Source of the DNA: Microbacterium sp. MYb45
GTDB lineage: Bacteria > Actinomycetota > Actinomycetes > Actinomycetales > Microbacteriaceae
Assembly (NCBI RefSeq): GCF_002979655.1
Contig: NZ_PCPG01000004.1
Location: 186,001-250,000, forward strand
Length of the DNA: 64,000 nucleotides
Direction: 5' to 3'
A model generated the notes under the pieces. The model was not told the origin of the DNA. It saw only the letters and a list, made by a program, of their open reading frames with translations, and made no database searches. Positions 47,282-55,594 of the stretch are shown piece by piece. Position numbers and translations under genes: made by a program. Position 1 is the stretch's first letter; each line of letters starts with the position of its first letter.

Positions 47282-48816
47282 CGCGCACCTCCGTCCGTCG
47301 CGGTGCCGGGATCGAGGGTGCCCGGATGGGCGGCGCCGGTCGCGGCCCCGAGGATCTCGTGCTCGGCGGAGCCCGCCGGCAGTTCGGCGACGAGTTCGCC
47401 GTCGTGCATGACCAGGATCCGGTCGCTCATGCCGATCACCTCCGGCAGTTCGCTCGACACCATCAGCACGGCCTTCCCTTGCGCTGCGAGCTCGCGCATC
47501 AGCTGGTAGACGGCGTACTTCGCACCGACGTCGATGCCGCGGGTGGGCTCGTCGAAGAGCACGATCTGCGGTTGGGTGAGCAGCCACTTGGCCAGCACCA
47601 CCTTCTGCTGGTTGCCGCCGGAGAGGAAGCGCACCTCCTGGTCCAGGCCCCGCGAGCTGACCTCGAGCGAGCTCAGGATGCCAGGCACCTCCCGTCGGGA
47701 TGCGCCGGTACGACCGGCGAAGACACTGCGGACGACGAGGAGCGCGTTGTCGAGGACGGACTGACCGAGGGCGAGGCCCTGCGCCTTGCGGTCCTCCGAG
47801 ACGAGGGCGAGGCCGGCGCGGACGGCGGCGCGGGCGGTGCCGATGCGCACGGGCGCCCCGTCGAAGCGCATCGATCCGCGGGTGAAGGCCTGGATGCCGA
47901 ACACCCCTTCCACCAACTCGGTGCGTCCGGAACCCTGCAGACCGGCGATGCCGACGATCTCCCCAGCGCGGAGCGTGAGGGAGACCCCGTCGACGTAGGC
48001 GTTGCCGCAGCCGTCGAGTTCGAGCCGCGCGTTCCCGACCGTCGTGCCCTCGACCGCATCCGGGAAGTACGACTGGATGGAGCGGCCGACCATGCGCCGC
48101 ACGAGCTCATCCGTGGTCAGGGCGGCGGTCTCGTCGGTCGAGACGAGCGCGCCGTCCTTGAGGATCGTGATGCGATCGCACAGGTCGAAGATCTCCTTCA
48201 ACCGGTGCGAGACGTAGATCACGGCGACGCCGCGGGAGGTGAGCCGGCGGATGATCGCGTAGAGCAGCTCGACCTCGCGGTCGCTGAGGGCGGCGGTCGG
48301 CTCGTCCATCGAGATGACCCGAGCATCGAAGGAGAGCGCCTTGACGATCTCGACGATCTGCTGCTCGGCGACCGTCAGCGAACCCACGCGCGAGGTCGGC
48401 TCGATGAAGGACACCCCGAGGTCGGTCAGCAGATCAGCGGTCCGCGAGTTCATGGCCCGCTGGTCGACGAACCCGCGCCGACGCGGCTCACGTCCGAGAT
48501 AGACGTTCTGCGCCACCGTGCGCTCCGGCAGCAGGGTGAACTCCTGGAAGACCGTGACGATGCCGGCATCCATCGCCTGCCGCGGGTGCGCGTGGTGCAC
48601 CTCTTCGCCGCGGTAGGAGATCGTGCCCTCATCGGCCGGCTGCACGCCGGCGATGATCTTCATCAGCGTGGACTTGCCCGCGCCGTTCTCGCCGACGAGA
48701 CCGTGCACCTCGCCGGGCCGCACGTCGAAGTCGATGCCCTTGAGAACCTCGACGCCGAAGAACGACTTGCGGATGCCGGCCACCTGCAGCACGGGCTCGG
48801 TCGTGGTCGTGATCAT
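47278..48816 (-). CDS. sugar ABC transporter ATP-binding protein (CUT2, RbsA-like)
   Basis: The 512-residue protein has two ABC domains of the ribose type. The first has a full Walker A GENGAGKST (43-51) and a relaxed signature (LTVAEQQ). The second has a degenerate Walker A (GLQGSGRTE) but a good signature LSGGNQQK and Walker B IVLFDEPTRG. This asymmetric pattern is the norm for CUT2 ATPases. It energises the two permeases encoded downstream. The ATG at 48816 overlaps the stop of the Gfo/Idh/MocA gene by four bases. Confidence 0.93.
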   Translation of the reverse strand: MITTTTEPVLQVAGIRKSFFGVEVLKGIDFDVRPGEVHGLVGENGAGKSTLMKIIAGVQPADEGTISYRGEEVHHAHPRQAMDAGIVTVFQEFTLLPERTVAQNVYLGREPRRRGFVDQRAMNSRTADLLTDLGVSFIEPTSRVGSLTVAEQQIVEIVKALSFDARVISMDEPTAALSDREVELLYAIIRRLTSRGVAVIYVSHRLKEIFDLCDRITILKDGALVSTDETAALTTDELVRRMVGRSIQSYFPDAVEGTTVGNARLELDGCGNAYVDGVSLTLRAGEIVGIAGLQGSGRTELVEGVFGIQAFTRGSMRFDGAPVRIGTARAAVRAGLALVSEDRKAQGLALGQSVLDNALLVVRSVFAGRTGASRREVPGILSSLEVSSRGLDQEVRFLSGGNQQKVVLAKWLLTQPQIVLFDEPTRGIDVGAKYAVYQLMRELAAQGKAVLMVSSELPEVIGMSDRILVMHDGELVAELPAGSAEHEILGAATGAAHPGTLDPGTATDGGAR

Positions 48817-49922
48817 GCCGTCACCTCCACCCATCGTCCGCCATCGGCCGCCGACGCGAGCACTGCCTCGGTCAGCACGGCCGAGCGGTATCCGTCGGCG
48901 AAAGTCGGGAGCCCATCGGGTTCCGCACCGGCGATCGCCGCATAGACGTCGGCGATGAAACTGTTGAAGGCGTCCTGGTAGCCCATCGGGTGTCCCGCCG
49001 GAACCCGCTGCAGCCGCGCGGAATCCGGGTCGGCGGTGGCGGGGTCGCGCAGCAGCAGCCGGGATTCCTCGCGCATGCCGATCCACAGCTCCTCGGGGCG
49101 CTCCTGCTCGAAGCGCAGGCTCTGCCGCGAACCGTGCAGCTCGAGGGTGAGGGCGTTCTTGCGGCCGGCGGCCATCTGCGAGATGAGCAGCGTGCCGAGG
49201 GCGCCCGACTCGGTCTCGACGAGCACCGCGACGATGTCCTCCGTATCGACCGACTGCCCCGAGCGCTCCGAGAAGACCCGACGGGTGCGGGCGCTCAGCG
49301 CGTGGATCCGCTCACCGATCACGAACTCGATCAGGTCGCACAGGTGCGAGCCGATGTCGGCGAAGGCGCGGGATGCACCGCCGGACTCGGAGCGCACCCG
49401 CCAGTCGTCGTCGCTCGACAGCAGCATCCAGTCCTGCAGATAGGAGCAGTCGAGGGTGAGCAGGTCGCCGGCCTCACCGCGGGCGATCCGCGCCCTGGCC
49501 TCGCGCACCATCGGGTGATAGCGGTAGATGAACGGCACGGCCGCCACCAGCCCGCGGGCCTCGGCCGTCTCGGCGAGAACCCTCGCGTCCGGGGCCGTCG
49601 TCGCGAGCGGCTTCTCGCACACGACGTGCTTGCCGGCGTTCAGAGCTTGGAGCGCGAGTTCGGCGTGCGTGGCGTTCGGCGTGCAGATGTGCACGACGTC
49701 GATGTCGCCCGCCTCCAGCAGACCGGCCGCATCGCTCTCGGCTCGACCGGCGCCGAGCGCCAGTGCGGCATCGCGACTTCCTTCGCGGGAGCGGGTGGCG
49801 ACGGCGCGCAGTTCGCCGCCGGCGTCGCGGGCCGCGGTGCGATGCACGCGGGCCATGAATCCTCCGCCGAGGATGCCGGCTCGGATCGTTCCGAGACCGG
49901 TGTCAGTGACATCCGTTGTCAT
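48813..49922 (-). CDS. Gfo/Idh/MocA-family oxidoreductase, first gene of the sugar operon
   Basis: The 369-residue dehydrogenase has the Rossmann motif GILGGGFMARVH (about residues 16-27) and the catalytic EKPLATT (Lys near 105). It also has a His-containing C-terminal active-site strand (FADIGSHLCDLIEF) of the inositol/glucose-fructose oxidoreductase fold. It should oxidise or reduce the imported sugar or a derivative with NAD(P)H. Its placement ahead of the transporter genes in an eight-gene operon makes the role catabolic. The divergent ROK repressor starts 113 bases away across an inverted repeat. Confidence 0.91.
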   Translation of the reverse strand: MTTDVTDTGLGTIRAGILGGGFMARVHRTAARDAGGELRAVATRSREGSRDAALALGAGRAESDAAGLLEAGDIDVVHICTPNATHAELALQALNAGKHVVCEKPLATTAPDARVLAETAEARGLVAAVPFIYRYHPMVREARARIARGEAGDLLTLDCSYLQDWMLLSSDDDWRVRSESGGASRAFADIGSHLCDLIEFVIGERIHALSARTRRVFSERSGQSVDTEDIVAVLVETESGALGTLLISQMAAGRKNALTLELHGSRQSLRFEQERPEELWIGMREESRLLLRDPATADPDSARLQRVPAGHPMGYQDAFNSFIADVYAAIAGAEPDGLPTFADGYRSAVLTEAVLASAADGGRWVEVTA

Positions 49923-49928
49923 GCGGCG

Positions 49929-49934
49929 ATTCTG
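49929..49934 (-). promoter_or_regulatory. candidate -10 for the eight-gene sugar operon
   Basis: CAGAAT on the minus strand ends six bases before the ATG at 49922. It fits the leaderless spacing but has C rather than T at its first position. Confidence 0.4.
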
Positions 49935-49948
49935 ACACAGACCTGCAG

Positions 49949-49974
49949 ACTTTTGCTAGACCTTCGTCAAAAGT
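49949..49974. promoter_or_regulatory. inverted repeat, likely ROK operator
   Basis: ACTTTTG (49949-49955) and CAAAAGT (49968-49974) form a perfect inverted repeat with 12 bases between the arms, in an AT-rich island of a very GC-rich region. It lies between the ROK repressor and the operon it faces, where it could control both promoters. Confidence 0.6.
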
Positions 49975-50023
49975 TATCTGACGGAAATCGGAAGTCGATC
50001 GGCGAGACGCCGAAGTGCTGTGG

Positions 50024-50029
50024 TTTACT
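50024..50029 (+). promoter_or_regulatory. candidate leaderless -10 for the ROK regulator
   Basis: TTTACT ends six bases before the ATG at 50036. The second position is T instead of the usual A. Confidence 0.45.
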
Positions 50030-50035
50030 GACGCA

Positions 50036-51229
50036 ATGGTTGACGTTCTCAGGCCCGCTCCGGCGATCGCATCGGGGATCGGAGAGATCTTCCAGATCCT
50101 CCGCGACGGCCACGCCAGGACGAAGGCGGAACTCGCCGTCCTCACCGGCCTCGCCCGGTCGACGGTCGCCCTGCGGGTCGACGCGCTCCTCGCCGCCGAC
50201 CTCGTCCGCCCCGCCGGAGAAGCCGTCTCCACGGGCGGCCGACCGCCCGCACGCGTGGCCTTCAACCCGCGCGCCGGGCTCGTGCTGGCGGTCGACCTCG
50301 GCGCCACGCACGCGACGGTCGCGGTCGCCGACCTGGCCGCCGTCATCCTCGATGCCCGCACGCGCACGATCGACATCGGCGACGGACCGGAGAGCCTGCT
50401 CGACACGATCCTCGCGGATGCCGCCGCCCTGCTCGACTCGACCGCCGGCGGCCTCCCGCTCGTCGGCGTCGGCATCGGCGTCCCCGGCCCCGTCGAGCAC
50501 TCCACCGGCCGACCGACCAACCCGCCGATCATGCCGGGCTGGGACCGGTTCGACGTGCCCGCCTACGTGCAGAAGACCTTCGACGTGCCGGTGCTCGTCG
50601 ACAACGACGTCAACATCCTCGCCCTCGGCGAGCAGGCGATGAGCTGGCCACAGGTCGAAGACCTCGTCTTCGTCAAGGTCTCGACCGGCATCGGCGCCGG
50701 CATCATCGCGGGCGGCCAGCTGCAGCGCGGCGCGCAGGGATCCGCGGGAGACATGGGCCACGTGCAGGTGCCCGCGGGCGCGGGGTCGACCCGCGAGCCG
50801 GGCGATGAGCGCGACCTCGAGGCCCTCGCCAGCGGTTCCGCCCTCGCGATCGCGCTCCGCGACGAAGGGCTCGACGTGCACGGCCCCTCGGACGTGGTCG
50901 ACCTGGTCCGCGCCGGAAACGCCGCCGCGATCGAGGCCACCCGTCAGGCGGGGCGTGATGTCGGCGAGGTCCTCGCGACCGTCGTCAATCTCCTGAACCC
51001 GTCGATCATCGTGCTGGGCGGCAGCATCGCCCGCGCCGGTGAGCACCTGCTCGCGGGTGTGCGCGAGGTCGTCTACCGCCGCTCGATCCCGCTCGCGACG
51101 CAGCATCTGGCGATCGTGCAGTCCCAGGCGGGCGACCGCGCTGCCGTGCTGGGGGCCGCGATCATGGTCGCGCGCGAGGTGCTCTCCCCCGCGAGCGTCG
51201 ACCGCTACGTGGCGGCGAAGGCGCGCTGA
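50036..51229 (+). CDS. ROK-family transcriptional repressor
   Basis: The 397-residue protein has an N-terminal winged helix-turn-helix (about residues 15-70, RTKAELAVLTGLARSTVALR) joined to a ROK sugar-kinase-like domain. The latter has the ATP-site DLGATHATVAVAD and the VDNDVNILALGE segment. The usual zinc-site cysteines (CxCGxxGC) are missing, since the region around residue 250 reads PAGAGSTREPG. It is NagC/XylR-like and most likely represses the divergent sugar operon through the inverted repeat at 49949-49974. The ATG at 50036 is chosen by promoter spacing over an upstream start at 50015. Confidence 0.9.
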   Translation: MVDVLRPAPAIASGIGEIFQILRDGHARTKAELAVLTGLARSTVALRVDALLAADLVRPAGEAVSTGGRPPARVAFNPRAGLVLAVDLGATHATVAVADLAAVILDARTRTIDIGDGPESLLDTILADAAALLDSTAGGLPLVGVGIGVPGPVEHSTGRPTNPPIMPGWDRFDVPAYVQKTFDVPVLVDNDVNILALGEQAMSWPQVEDLVFVKVSTGIGAGIIAGGQLQRGAQGSAGDMGHVQVPAGAGSTREPGDERDLEALASGSALAIALRDEGLDVHGPSDVVDLVRAGNAAAIEATRQAGRDVGEVLATVVNLLNPSIIVLGGSIARAGEHLLAGVREVVYRRSIPLATQHLAIVQSQAGDRAAVLGAAIMVAREVLSPASVDRYVAAKAR

Positions 51230-51239
51230 TCCGCACCCC

Positions 51240-51256
51240 CGCCACCCCGCGTGGCG
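51240..51256. terminator. short hairpin between convergent ROK and Gfo/Idh/MocA genes
   Basis: CGCCAC and GTGGCG form a six-base stem around CCCGC in the 31-base gap between two convergent stops. It may terminate both. Confidence 0.4.
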
Positions 51257-51260
51257 ACGG

Positions 51261-52391
51261 TCAGAGTGTGGCTTCGAACGGATCGAAGTCGGCGGCGATC
51301 GCGCCCACCTGATCCAGCGTGCTCTCGACCGGGACGAAGCTCCGCGATTCGGCGGCTTCCTCGATCGACAGCAGCGTGTCGAGCACGTGGTAGCCGAACT
51401 CCCCGGTGGCGACGTGCGGTCGCCCGGCGGCGATCGAGCGGGCCATGTCGAGCAGCCCCACTCCGCGCCCGGAGAGCACACCCTCCTGCGCGATGTCGAC
51501 GATCTCCTGCGTCATCGGCTCCGGCGGAACGAACTGACGTGTGAGCGGACGCGTGATGGTGATCGGACCGCCGAACGTGTTCGGGTCGGGGATCACGATC
51601 GTGCCCTCGGTGCCGGTGATCTCGACGATCCCCTGCCGCAGCAGCGGCGAGTCGGTGCTGTACAGGCTCTGCGCCTGGCCGCCCTCCTCGAAGTCCATCA
51701 GCACGCTGAGTGTGGACGGGATCTCGACCGGGAACTCCTGGCCCGCCAGCTCGCCGACCTGCACACGGCGCGTCGGCGTCCCCTGCAGCCCGAGGGCGGC
51801 GACCGCGGCGACCGGCCCGAACACGTGCACGAGGGTCGACACGTAGTACGGGCCCATGTCGAGCAGCGGCCCCGCGCCCTTGGCGTAAAGGAACGCAGGG
51901 TTCGGGTGGAAGATCTCCGGGCCCTGCCACTGGAAGGTGGTCTGACCGAACAGCGGGCGCCCGATGTCGCCGCGCGCTATCGCCCGCTTGGCGGTCTGCA
52001 CGCCCGGGCCGAGCACGGTGTCCGGGGCCACACCGACGCGGAGGCCGGCGGCATCCGCCTTCTCCAGCAGCCGACGCGACTCCTCGCGGCTGACGCCGAT
52101 CGGCTTCTCGGTCCAGACGTGCTTGCCTGCGGCGATGATCGCCTCGGAGACTTCGACGTGCACGGCGGGGATCGTGAGGTTCACGACGATGTCGATCTCG
52201 GGGTCGTCGAGCACCACTTCGACGCCGCCCGCACGCGGGACGCCGTACTTCGCGGCCTGCGCCTTCGCGCGCTCCTCGATGACGTCGGCGACCGCGATCA
52301 CACGGACATCCGGGAAGGTGGTGAGGTTCGACAGGTACTGGTCGCTGATGTTCCCGGCACCGATGATGCCGACGCCGACGGGACCCGCCAT
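51261..52391 (-). CDS. Gfo/Idh/MocA-family oxidoreductase (second locus)
   Basis: The 376-residue NAD(P)-dependent dehydrogenase has IIGAGNISDQYLSNL (Rossmann loop, residues 9-23), the EKPIGV catalytic motif (near residue 95) and the PLLDMGPYYVSTLVHVFG C-domain strand that carries the active-site region. It resembles glucose/inositol dehydrogenase-like proteins acting on free sugars or glycosides. Its ATG shares one base with the stop of the upstream isomerase (TGATG), so the two enzymes are produced together and probably act in one short pathway. Confidence 0.91.
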   Translation of the reverse strand: MAGPVGVGIIGAGNISDQYLSNLTTFPDVRVIAVADVIEERAKAQAAKYGVPRAGGVEVVLDDPEIDIVVNLTIPAVHVEVSEAIIAAGKHVWTEKPIGVSREESRRLLEKADAAGLRVGVAPDTVLGPGVQTAKRAIARGDIGRPLFGQTTFQWQGPEIFHPNPAFLYAKGAGPLLDMGPYYVSTLVHVFGPVAAVAALGLQGTPTRRVQVGELAGQEFPVEIPSTLSVLMDFEEGGQAQSLYSTDSPLLRQGIVEITGTEGTIVIPDPNTFGGPITITRPLTRQFVPPEPMTQEIVDIAQEGVLSGRGVGLLDMARSIAAGRPHVATGEFGYHVLDTLLSIEEAAESRSFVPVESTLDQVGAIAADFDPFEATL

Positions 52392-53197
52392 CAGCCGGCG
52401 ACCTTCTCGTCGAGGAAGACGCGGCTGCGCTCGATCGCGTCGAACAGGTCGCCCTCGTAGTGGTCGAACTCGACGATCGCGAGTTCGAGCGCCGGGGCGG
52501 CGGCGATGGCTTCGACGAGCGGAACGGACCCCTCGCCCGCGGCCACCTGGTCGGCGGGCGGGTAGGCGCCGGCGAGCGCCGGGTCGAGCGTGCCGTCCTT
52601 CGCGTGCACGGCGATCACGCGGTCACCCAGGCGCTGCAGCAGCGCGACGGGGTCGACACCGCCACGAGCCACCCAGTACAGGTCGACCTCGAGCACGACG
52701 CGCTCGTCGAGCAGCCCGGCGAGAACCTCCAGCCCGGTCACCCCGTCGAAGACGGCCTCCAGCTCGTGCGCGTGGTTGTGGTACCCGACGCGGACGCCGA
52801 CGGTCGCGCCGATCTCGGCGGCCGCGTTCAGCAGGCGCGCGGTCTCCTCGATCTGCGCGACCGACTCCCAGCGGGCAGGCTCGGTGTACGGGTCGATGAC
52901 CGTGTCCATCCCCAGCACCTTGGCCGCGGCGAAGACGACGTCGGGCGTGGGGACGGGGATGGTCGTGCCGCTGCCGTCCGGGTTCACGAACGACTCCGAG
53001 GCGAGGAAGGCGTGCCCGGACGGGGCGGTGAGTCCGGCGGCGGAGAGCGCGGCGGCGAGCGGCTCGGCACGGCGGACGAAGTCGTAGGGCTCGACGGCCG
53101 TGAAGCCGCGGGCGGCGACCGCCGTGAGCGTGCCCTCCAGGTCGGCCTCCAGCTCGTCCTTGATCGTGAACAGCTGCAGGGAGGTCTGAATCGTCAT
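52391..53197 (-). CDS. sugar phosphate isomerase/epimerase-like TIM barrel (second locus)
   Basis: The 268-residue protein is a xylose-isomerase-fold TIM barrel (MTIQTSLQLFTIKDELE) with the family's GYHNHAHELEAVFDG, VLEVDLYWVARGG, AVHAKDG and IVEFDHYEGD metal/substrate strands. It is the short isomerase type commonly paired with Gfo/Idh/MocA dehydrogenases. AAGGAG eight bases upstream supports the ATG at 53197. It heads a two-gene operon that diverges from a TetR regulator. Confidence 0.89.
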   Translation of the reverse strand: MTIQTSLQLFTIKDELEADLEGTLTAVAARGFTAVEPYDFVRRAEPLAAALSAAGLTAPSGHAFLASESFVNPDGSGTTIPVPTPDVVFAAAKVLGMDTVIDPYTEPARWESVAQIEETARLLNAAAEIGATVGVRVGYHNHAHELEAVFDGVTGLEVLAGLLDERVVLEVDLYWVARGGVDPVALLQRLGDRVIAVHAKDGTLDPALAGAYPPADQVAAGEGSVPLVEAIAAAPALELAIVEFDHYEGDLFDAIERSRVFLDEKVAG

Positions 53198-53267
53198 CGG
53201 TCGTGCTCCTTCGGTCTTCGGTGACATGTGGGGGTCACTACCCCGTGCAGGCACGCTACCACCAAAT

Positions 53268-53283
53268 ACCTCCACGTGGAAGT
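53268..53283. promoter_or_regulatory. palindromic operator between TetR and the isomerase operon
   Basis: ACCTCCACGTGGAAGT is a 16-base palindrome with one mismatched pair, centred on CCACGTGG. It ends 10 bases before the -10 of the TetR gene, so bound protein would cover that promoter and could also control the divergent isomerase pair. Confidence 0.6.
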
Positions 53284-53293
53284 TTTGATTCGC

Positions 53294-53299
53294 TAGACT
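53294..53299 (+). promoter_or_regulatory. leaderless -10 for the TetR gene
   Basis: TAGACT ends six bases before the ATG at 53306. The spacer is all C, so no ribosome site exists. Confidence 0.7.
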
Positions 53300-53305
53300 C
53301 CCCCC

Positions 53306-53923
53306 ATGCCCGCCGACACGCCAGAGCCTGCCGAGCAGCCCCGCCCGCGCGGCACCTACGCCAAGGGGATCGCTCGCCGACAGGAGATCCTCGATCGCGC
53401 CATCGAGGTCTTCGCCGAACGCGGTTCCGACCGCACGAGCCTGCGAGCGATCGCGCGCGAAGTGGGCGTCACGCACGCCGCCCTCACCCACTACTTCGGG
53501 TCTCTCGAAGAGCTGCTCGTCGCCGTCTACGAGGAGAGCAACGCGCCGGGGCGGCAGCCCGATCCCCCGTCGGCGGATGCGACGCCGGTCGAGATGATGA
53601 TCGAGTCGGCACGCTTCAACCGCGCGATCCCCGGCCTCGTGCAGCTGTATTCGACCCTTGTCGCGTCGGCACTCGAGGAGGGCCACCCGGCGGCGCGCAC
53701 GTTCGCCACCGGTCGTTTCACACGTCTGCGCGAACGGCTCGCCGAGACCGTGCGGCGACAGCAGGAAGGCGGGCAGATCCGGAAAGACGTCGACGCGGAC
53801 GCCGTCGCGGCTCTCGTCGTCGCGGCGTCGGACGGCCTTCAGACGCAGTGGCTGCTCGACGAGACGGCCCCGCAGCACGAGGCGCTCGCGCTGCTCGACC
53901 GGCTGCTGCGCCCGCCCGCGTGA
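53306..53923 (+). CDS. TetR-family transcriptional regulator
   Basis: The 205-residue protein has a TetR helix-turn-helix at about residues 20-70 (ILDRAIEVFAERGSDRTSLR, then VGVTHAALTHYFGSLEELL) and a C-terminal ligand-binding/dimerisation region resembling TetR_C_6/BetI-like domains. It diverges from the isomerase and Gfo/Idh/MocA pair with a palindrome between them. It therefore probably regulates that pair and itself. The ligand is unknown. Confidence 0.9.
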   Translation: MPADTPEPAEQPRPRGTYAKGIARRQEILDRAIEVFAERGSDRTSLRAIAREVGVTHAALTHYFGSLEELLVAVYEESNAPGRQPDPPSADATPVEMMIESARFNRAIPGLVQLYSTLVASALEEGHPAARTFATGRFTRLRERLAETVRRQQEGGQIRKDVDADAVAALVVAASDGLQTQWLLDETAPQHEALALLDRLLRPPA

Positions 53924-53960
53924 CCGACCGCGGACCGGCCGGGAGCACCCGCCGTCGGGC

Positions 53961-53966
53961 TAGGCT
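53961..53966 (+). promoter_or_regulatory. leaderless -10 for the DUF4166 gene
   Basis: TAGGCT ends six bases before the GTG at 53973. Confidence 0.7.
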
Positions 53967-53972
53967 CGAAGC

Positions 53973-54626
53973 GTGACGCCCGTGCCGGACTCCCCCTACG
54001 CCCGGGCGCTCGGCGAACGCATCGACGAGCTGCACCCTCGCCTGCGCGCCTACTTCTCGGCGGTCCCCGACGGCGCCGTCGGCATCGGCGAGGGCGTGTT
54101 CCACGTCGTCGGCACGCCGCGGCGGTGGCTGTGGCCCGTGCTCCGCGTCCTCGAACGTCGCGGGGTCGTCGCCGCCGTCTGGGAGCGCGACGTGCCCTTC
54201 CGCGTCGAGAACCGCACGATCGCATCGAGGGCCATCGGCGAGCGCACGTTCCGCTTCACCCGCGGCCCGTGGGTCATGCGCGATGCGGTCGCGCTCACCC
54301 GGCACGGTCGCGTGCTCGACGAACTCGGCGAACCCGGACTCATCGCGGCCTGCTTCGACGTCGACGTGCGCGACGGCGCACTGCACCTCACGAGTCGGGC
54401 TGTCGGGGTGCGACTCGGACGGCTCCGAATGCGCATCCCCCGTCTGATCGCACCGGTCGTCCGCCTCACGGAGCGCTTCGACGACGCCATCGACCGGCAG
54501 CAGGTGGCACTCACGATCGACGCGCCTCTCCTCGGCCGCGTGTACGAATACCGGGGCGACTTCGAGTACCGCGTCCCGCACATCGCCGATGTCCCCCGCA
54601 CCGCAGCGAAGGAGCAGTCCGCATGA
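53973..54626 (+). CDS. DUF4166 domain-containing protein
   Basis: The 217-residue protein consists of a DUF4166 domain (roughly residues 15-205), a family of unknown function often fused or adjacent to SDR-type epimerases. It shows no signal peptide or membrane helix. The neighbouring epimerase ATG overlaps its stop by four bases, consistent with a functional pair. GTG start set by the -10 hexamer six bases upstream. Confidence 0.83.
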   Translation: MTPVPDSPYARALGERIDELHPRLRAYFSAVPDGAVGIGEGVFHVVGTPRRWLWPVLRVLERRGVVAAVWERDVPFRVENRTIASRAIGERTFRFTRGPWVMRDAVALTRHGRVLDELGEPGLIAACFDVDVRDGALHLTSRAVGVRLGRLRMRIPRLIAPVVRLTERFDDAIDRQQVALTIDAPLLGRVYEYRGDFEYRVPHIADVPRTAAKEQSA

Positions 54627-55594
54627 ACACAGGCCGGGTCGTGATCGGTGGATCCACGGGCTTCATGGGCAGCCACCTCGTCTCCCGGTTCCGCGCCGAG
54701 GGCCGCGAGGTCGTCACGATCTCCCGCTCCGGCGCCGACATCCGCTGGGGCGATCAGGTCGAGATCGACCGCGCGGTCGACGGCGCCTCCCTGGTCATCG
54801 GGCTCGCCGGCAAGAGCGTCAACTGCCGCTACACACCGGAGAACCGCGCCGAGATCTTCCGGTCGCGGCTCGACACCACCACCTCGCTGAGCACGGCGAT
54901 CGCCCGCGCGTCGGCACCCCCGGCGCTGTGGGTGAACTCCTCGACGGCCACGATCTACCGGCACGCTGAGGACCGTCCGATGACCGAGTCGACGGGCGAG
55001 CTCGGCACCGGCTTCTCGGTCGAGGTCGCGAAGGCCTGGGAGAAGGCACTGTTCGCCGAAGAGCTGCCCGCCACTCGCCGCGTCGCCCTCCGCAGCGCCA
55101 TCGTGCTCGGCCACGGCGGCGTGCTCGGGCCCCTGAAGAACCTCGTCCGGCTCGGGCTCGGCGGTCCGCAGTACGACGGTCGGTGGCCCGCGAGCGCCGC
55201 GCGACGCCGGGCCGGGACCGTTCACCACTTCCGCGCGCGCCGCGGGAGTCAGCGGTTCAGCTGGGTGCACATCGACGACGTCGCCCGCATCATCGACTTC
55301 ATCGAGCAGACGCCGTCACTCGAGGGTCCCGTCAACGTCGCATCCCCGAATCCGGTCGACAACGTCGAGTTCATGGCGACGATCAGGCGGGTGCTGGGTG
55401 CTCGCATCGGGCCGCCGCTGCCCCGCTGGATGCTCGAGCTCGGCGCCATCGGCATCCGTACCGAGACCGAACTCGTCTTGAAGAGCCGGTGGGTGCTGCC
55501 GGAGAAGCTCACCGCCGCGGGCTTCGAGTTCCGCCACCCGCAGTTGGAAGAGGCGATCCGCGAGTCCTTCGACCGCGGAGGGGTCTCGGCCTAG
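54623..55594 (+). CDS. TIGR01777/SDR39U1-like NAD-dependent epimerase (DUF1731)
   Basis: This 323-residue extended-SDR protein opens with VVIGGSTGFMGSHLVSRF (Rossmann loop, residues 6-23) and contains GLAGKSVNCRYT, the VNSSTATIYRHAED active-site stretch, FSWVHIDDVARII and a DUF1731 C-terminal domain (WVLPEKLTAAGFEF). Members are of unclear function, sometimes linked to cell division (YfcH, SulA-like). AGGAG precedes the ATG at 54623, which overlaps the DUF4166 stop. Confidence 0.89.
   Translation: MNTGRVVIGGSTGFMGSHLVSRFRAEGREVVTISRSGADIRWGDQVEIDRAVDGASLVIGLAGKSVNCRYTPENRAEIFRSRLDTTTSLSTAIARASAPPALWVNSSTATIYRHAEDRPMTESTGELGTGFSVEVAKAWEKALFAEELPATRRVALRSAIVLGHGGVLGPLKNLVRLGLGGPQYDGRWPASAARRRAGTVHHFRARRGSQRFSWVHIDDVARIIDFIEQTPSLEGPVNVASPNPVDNVEFMATIRRVLGARIGPPLPRWMLELGAIGIRTETELVLKSRWVLPEKLTAAGFEFRHPQLEEAIRESFDRGGVSA

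Noticed and set aside
53231..53244. GGGG-TCACTA-CCCC as a terminator upstream of the isomerase gene.
   Set aside because: It lies in the 5' leader region rather than after a gene, and the four-base stem is too short to call.
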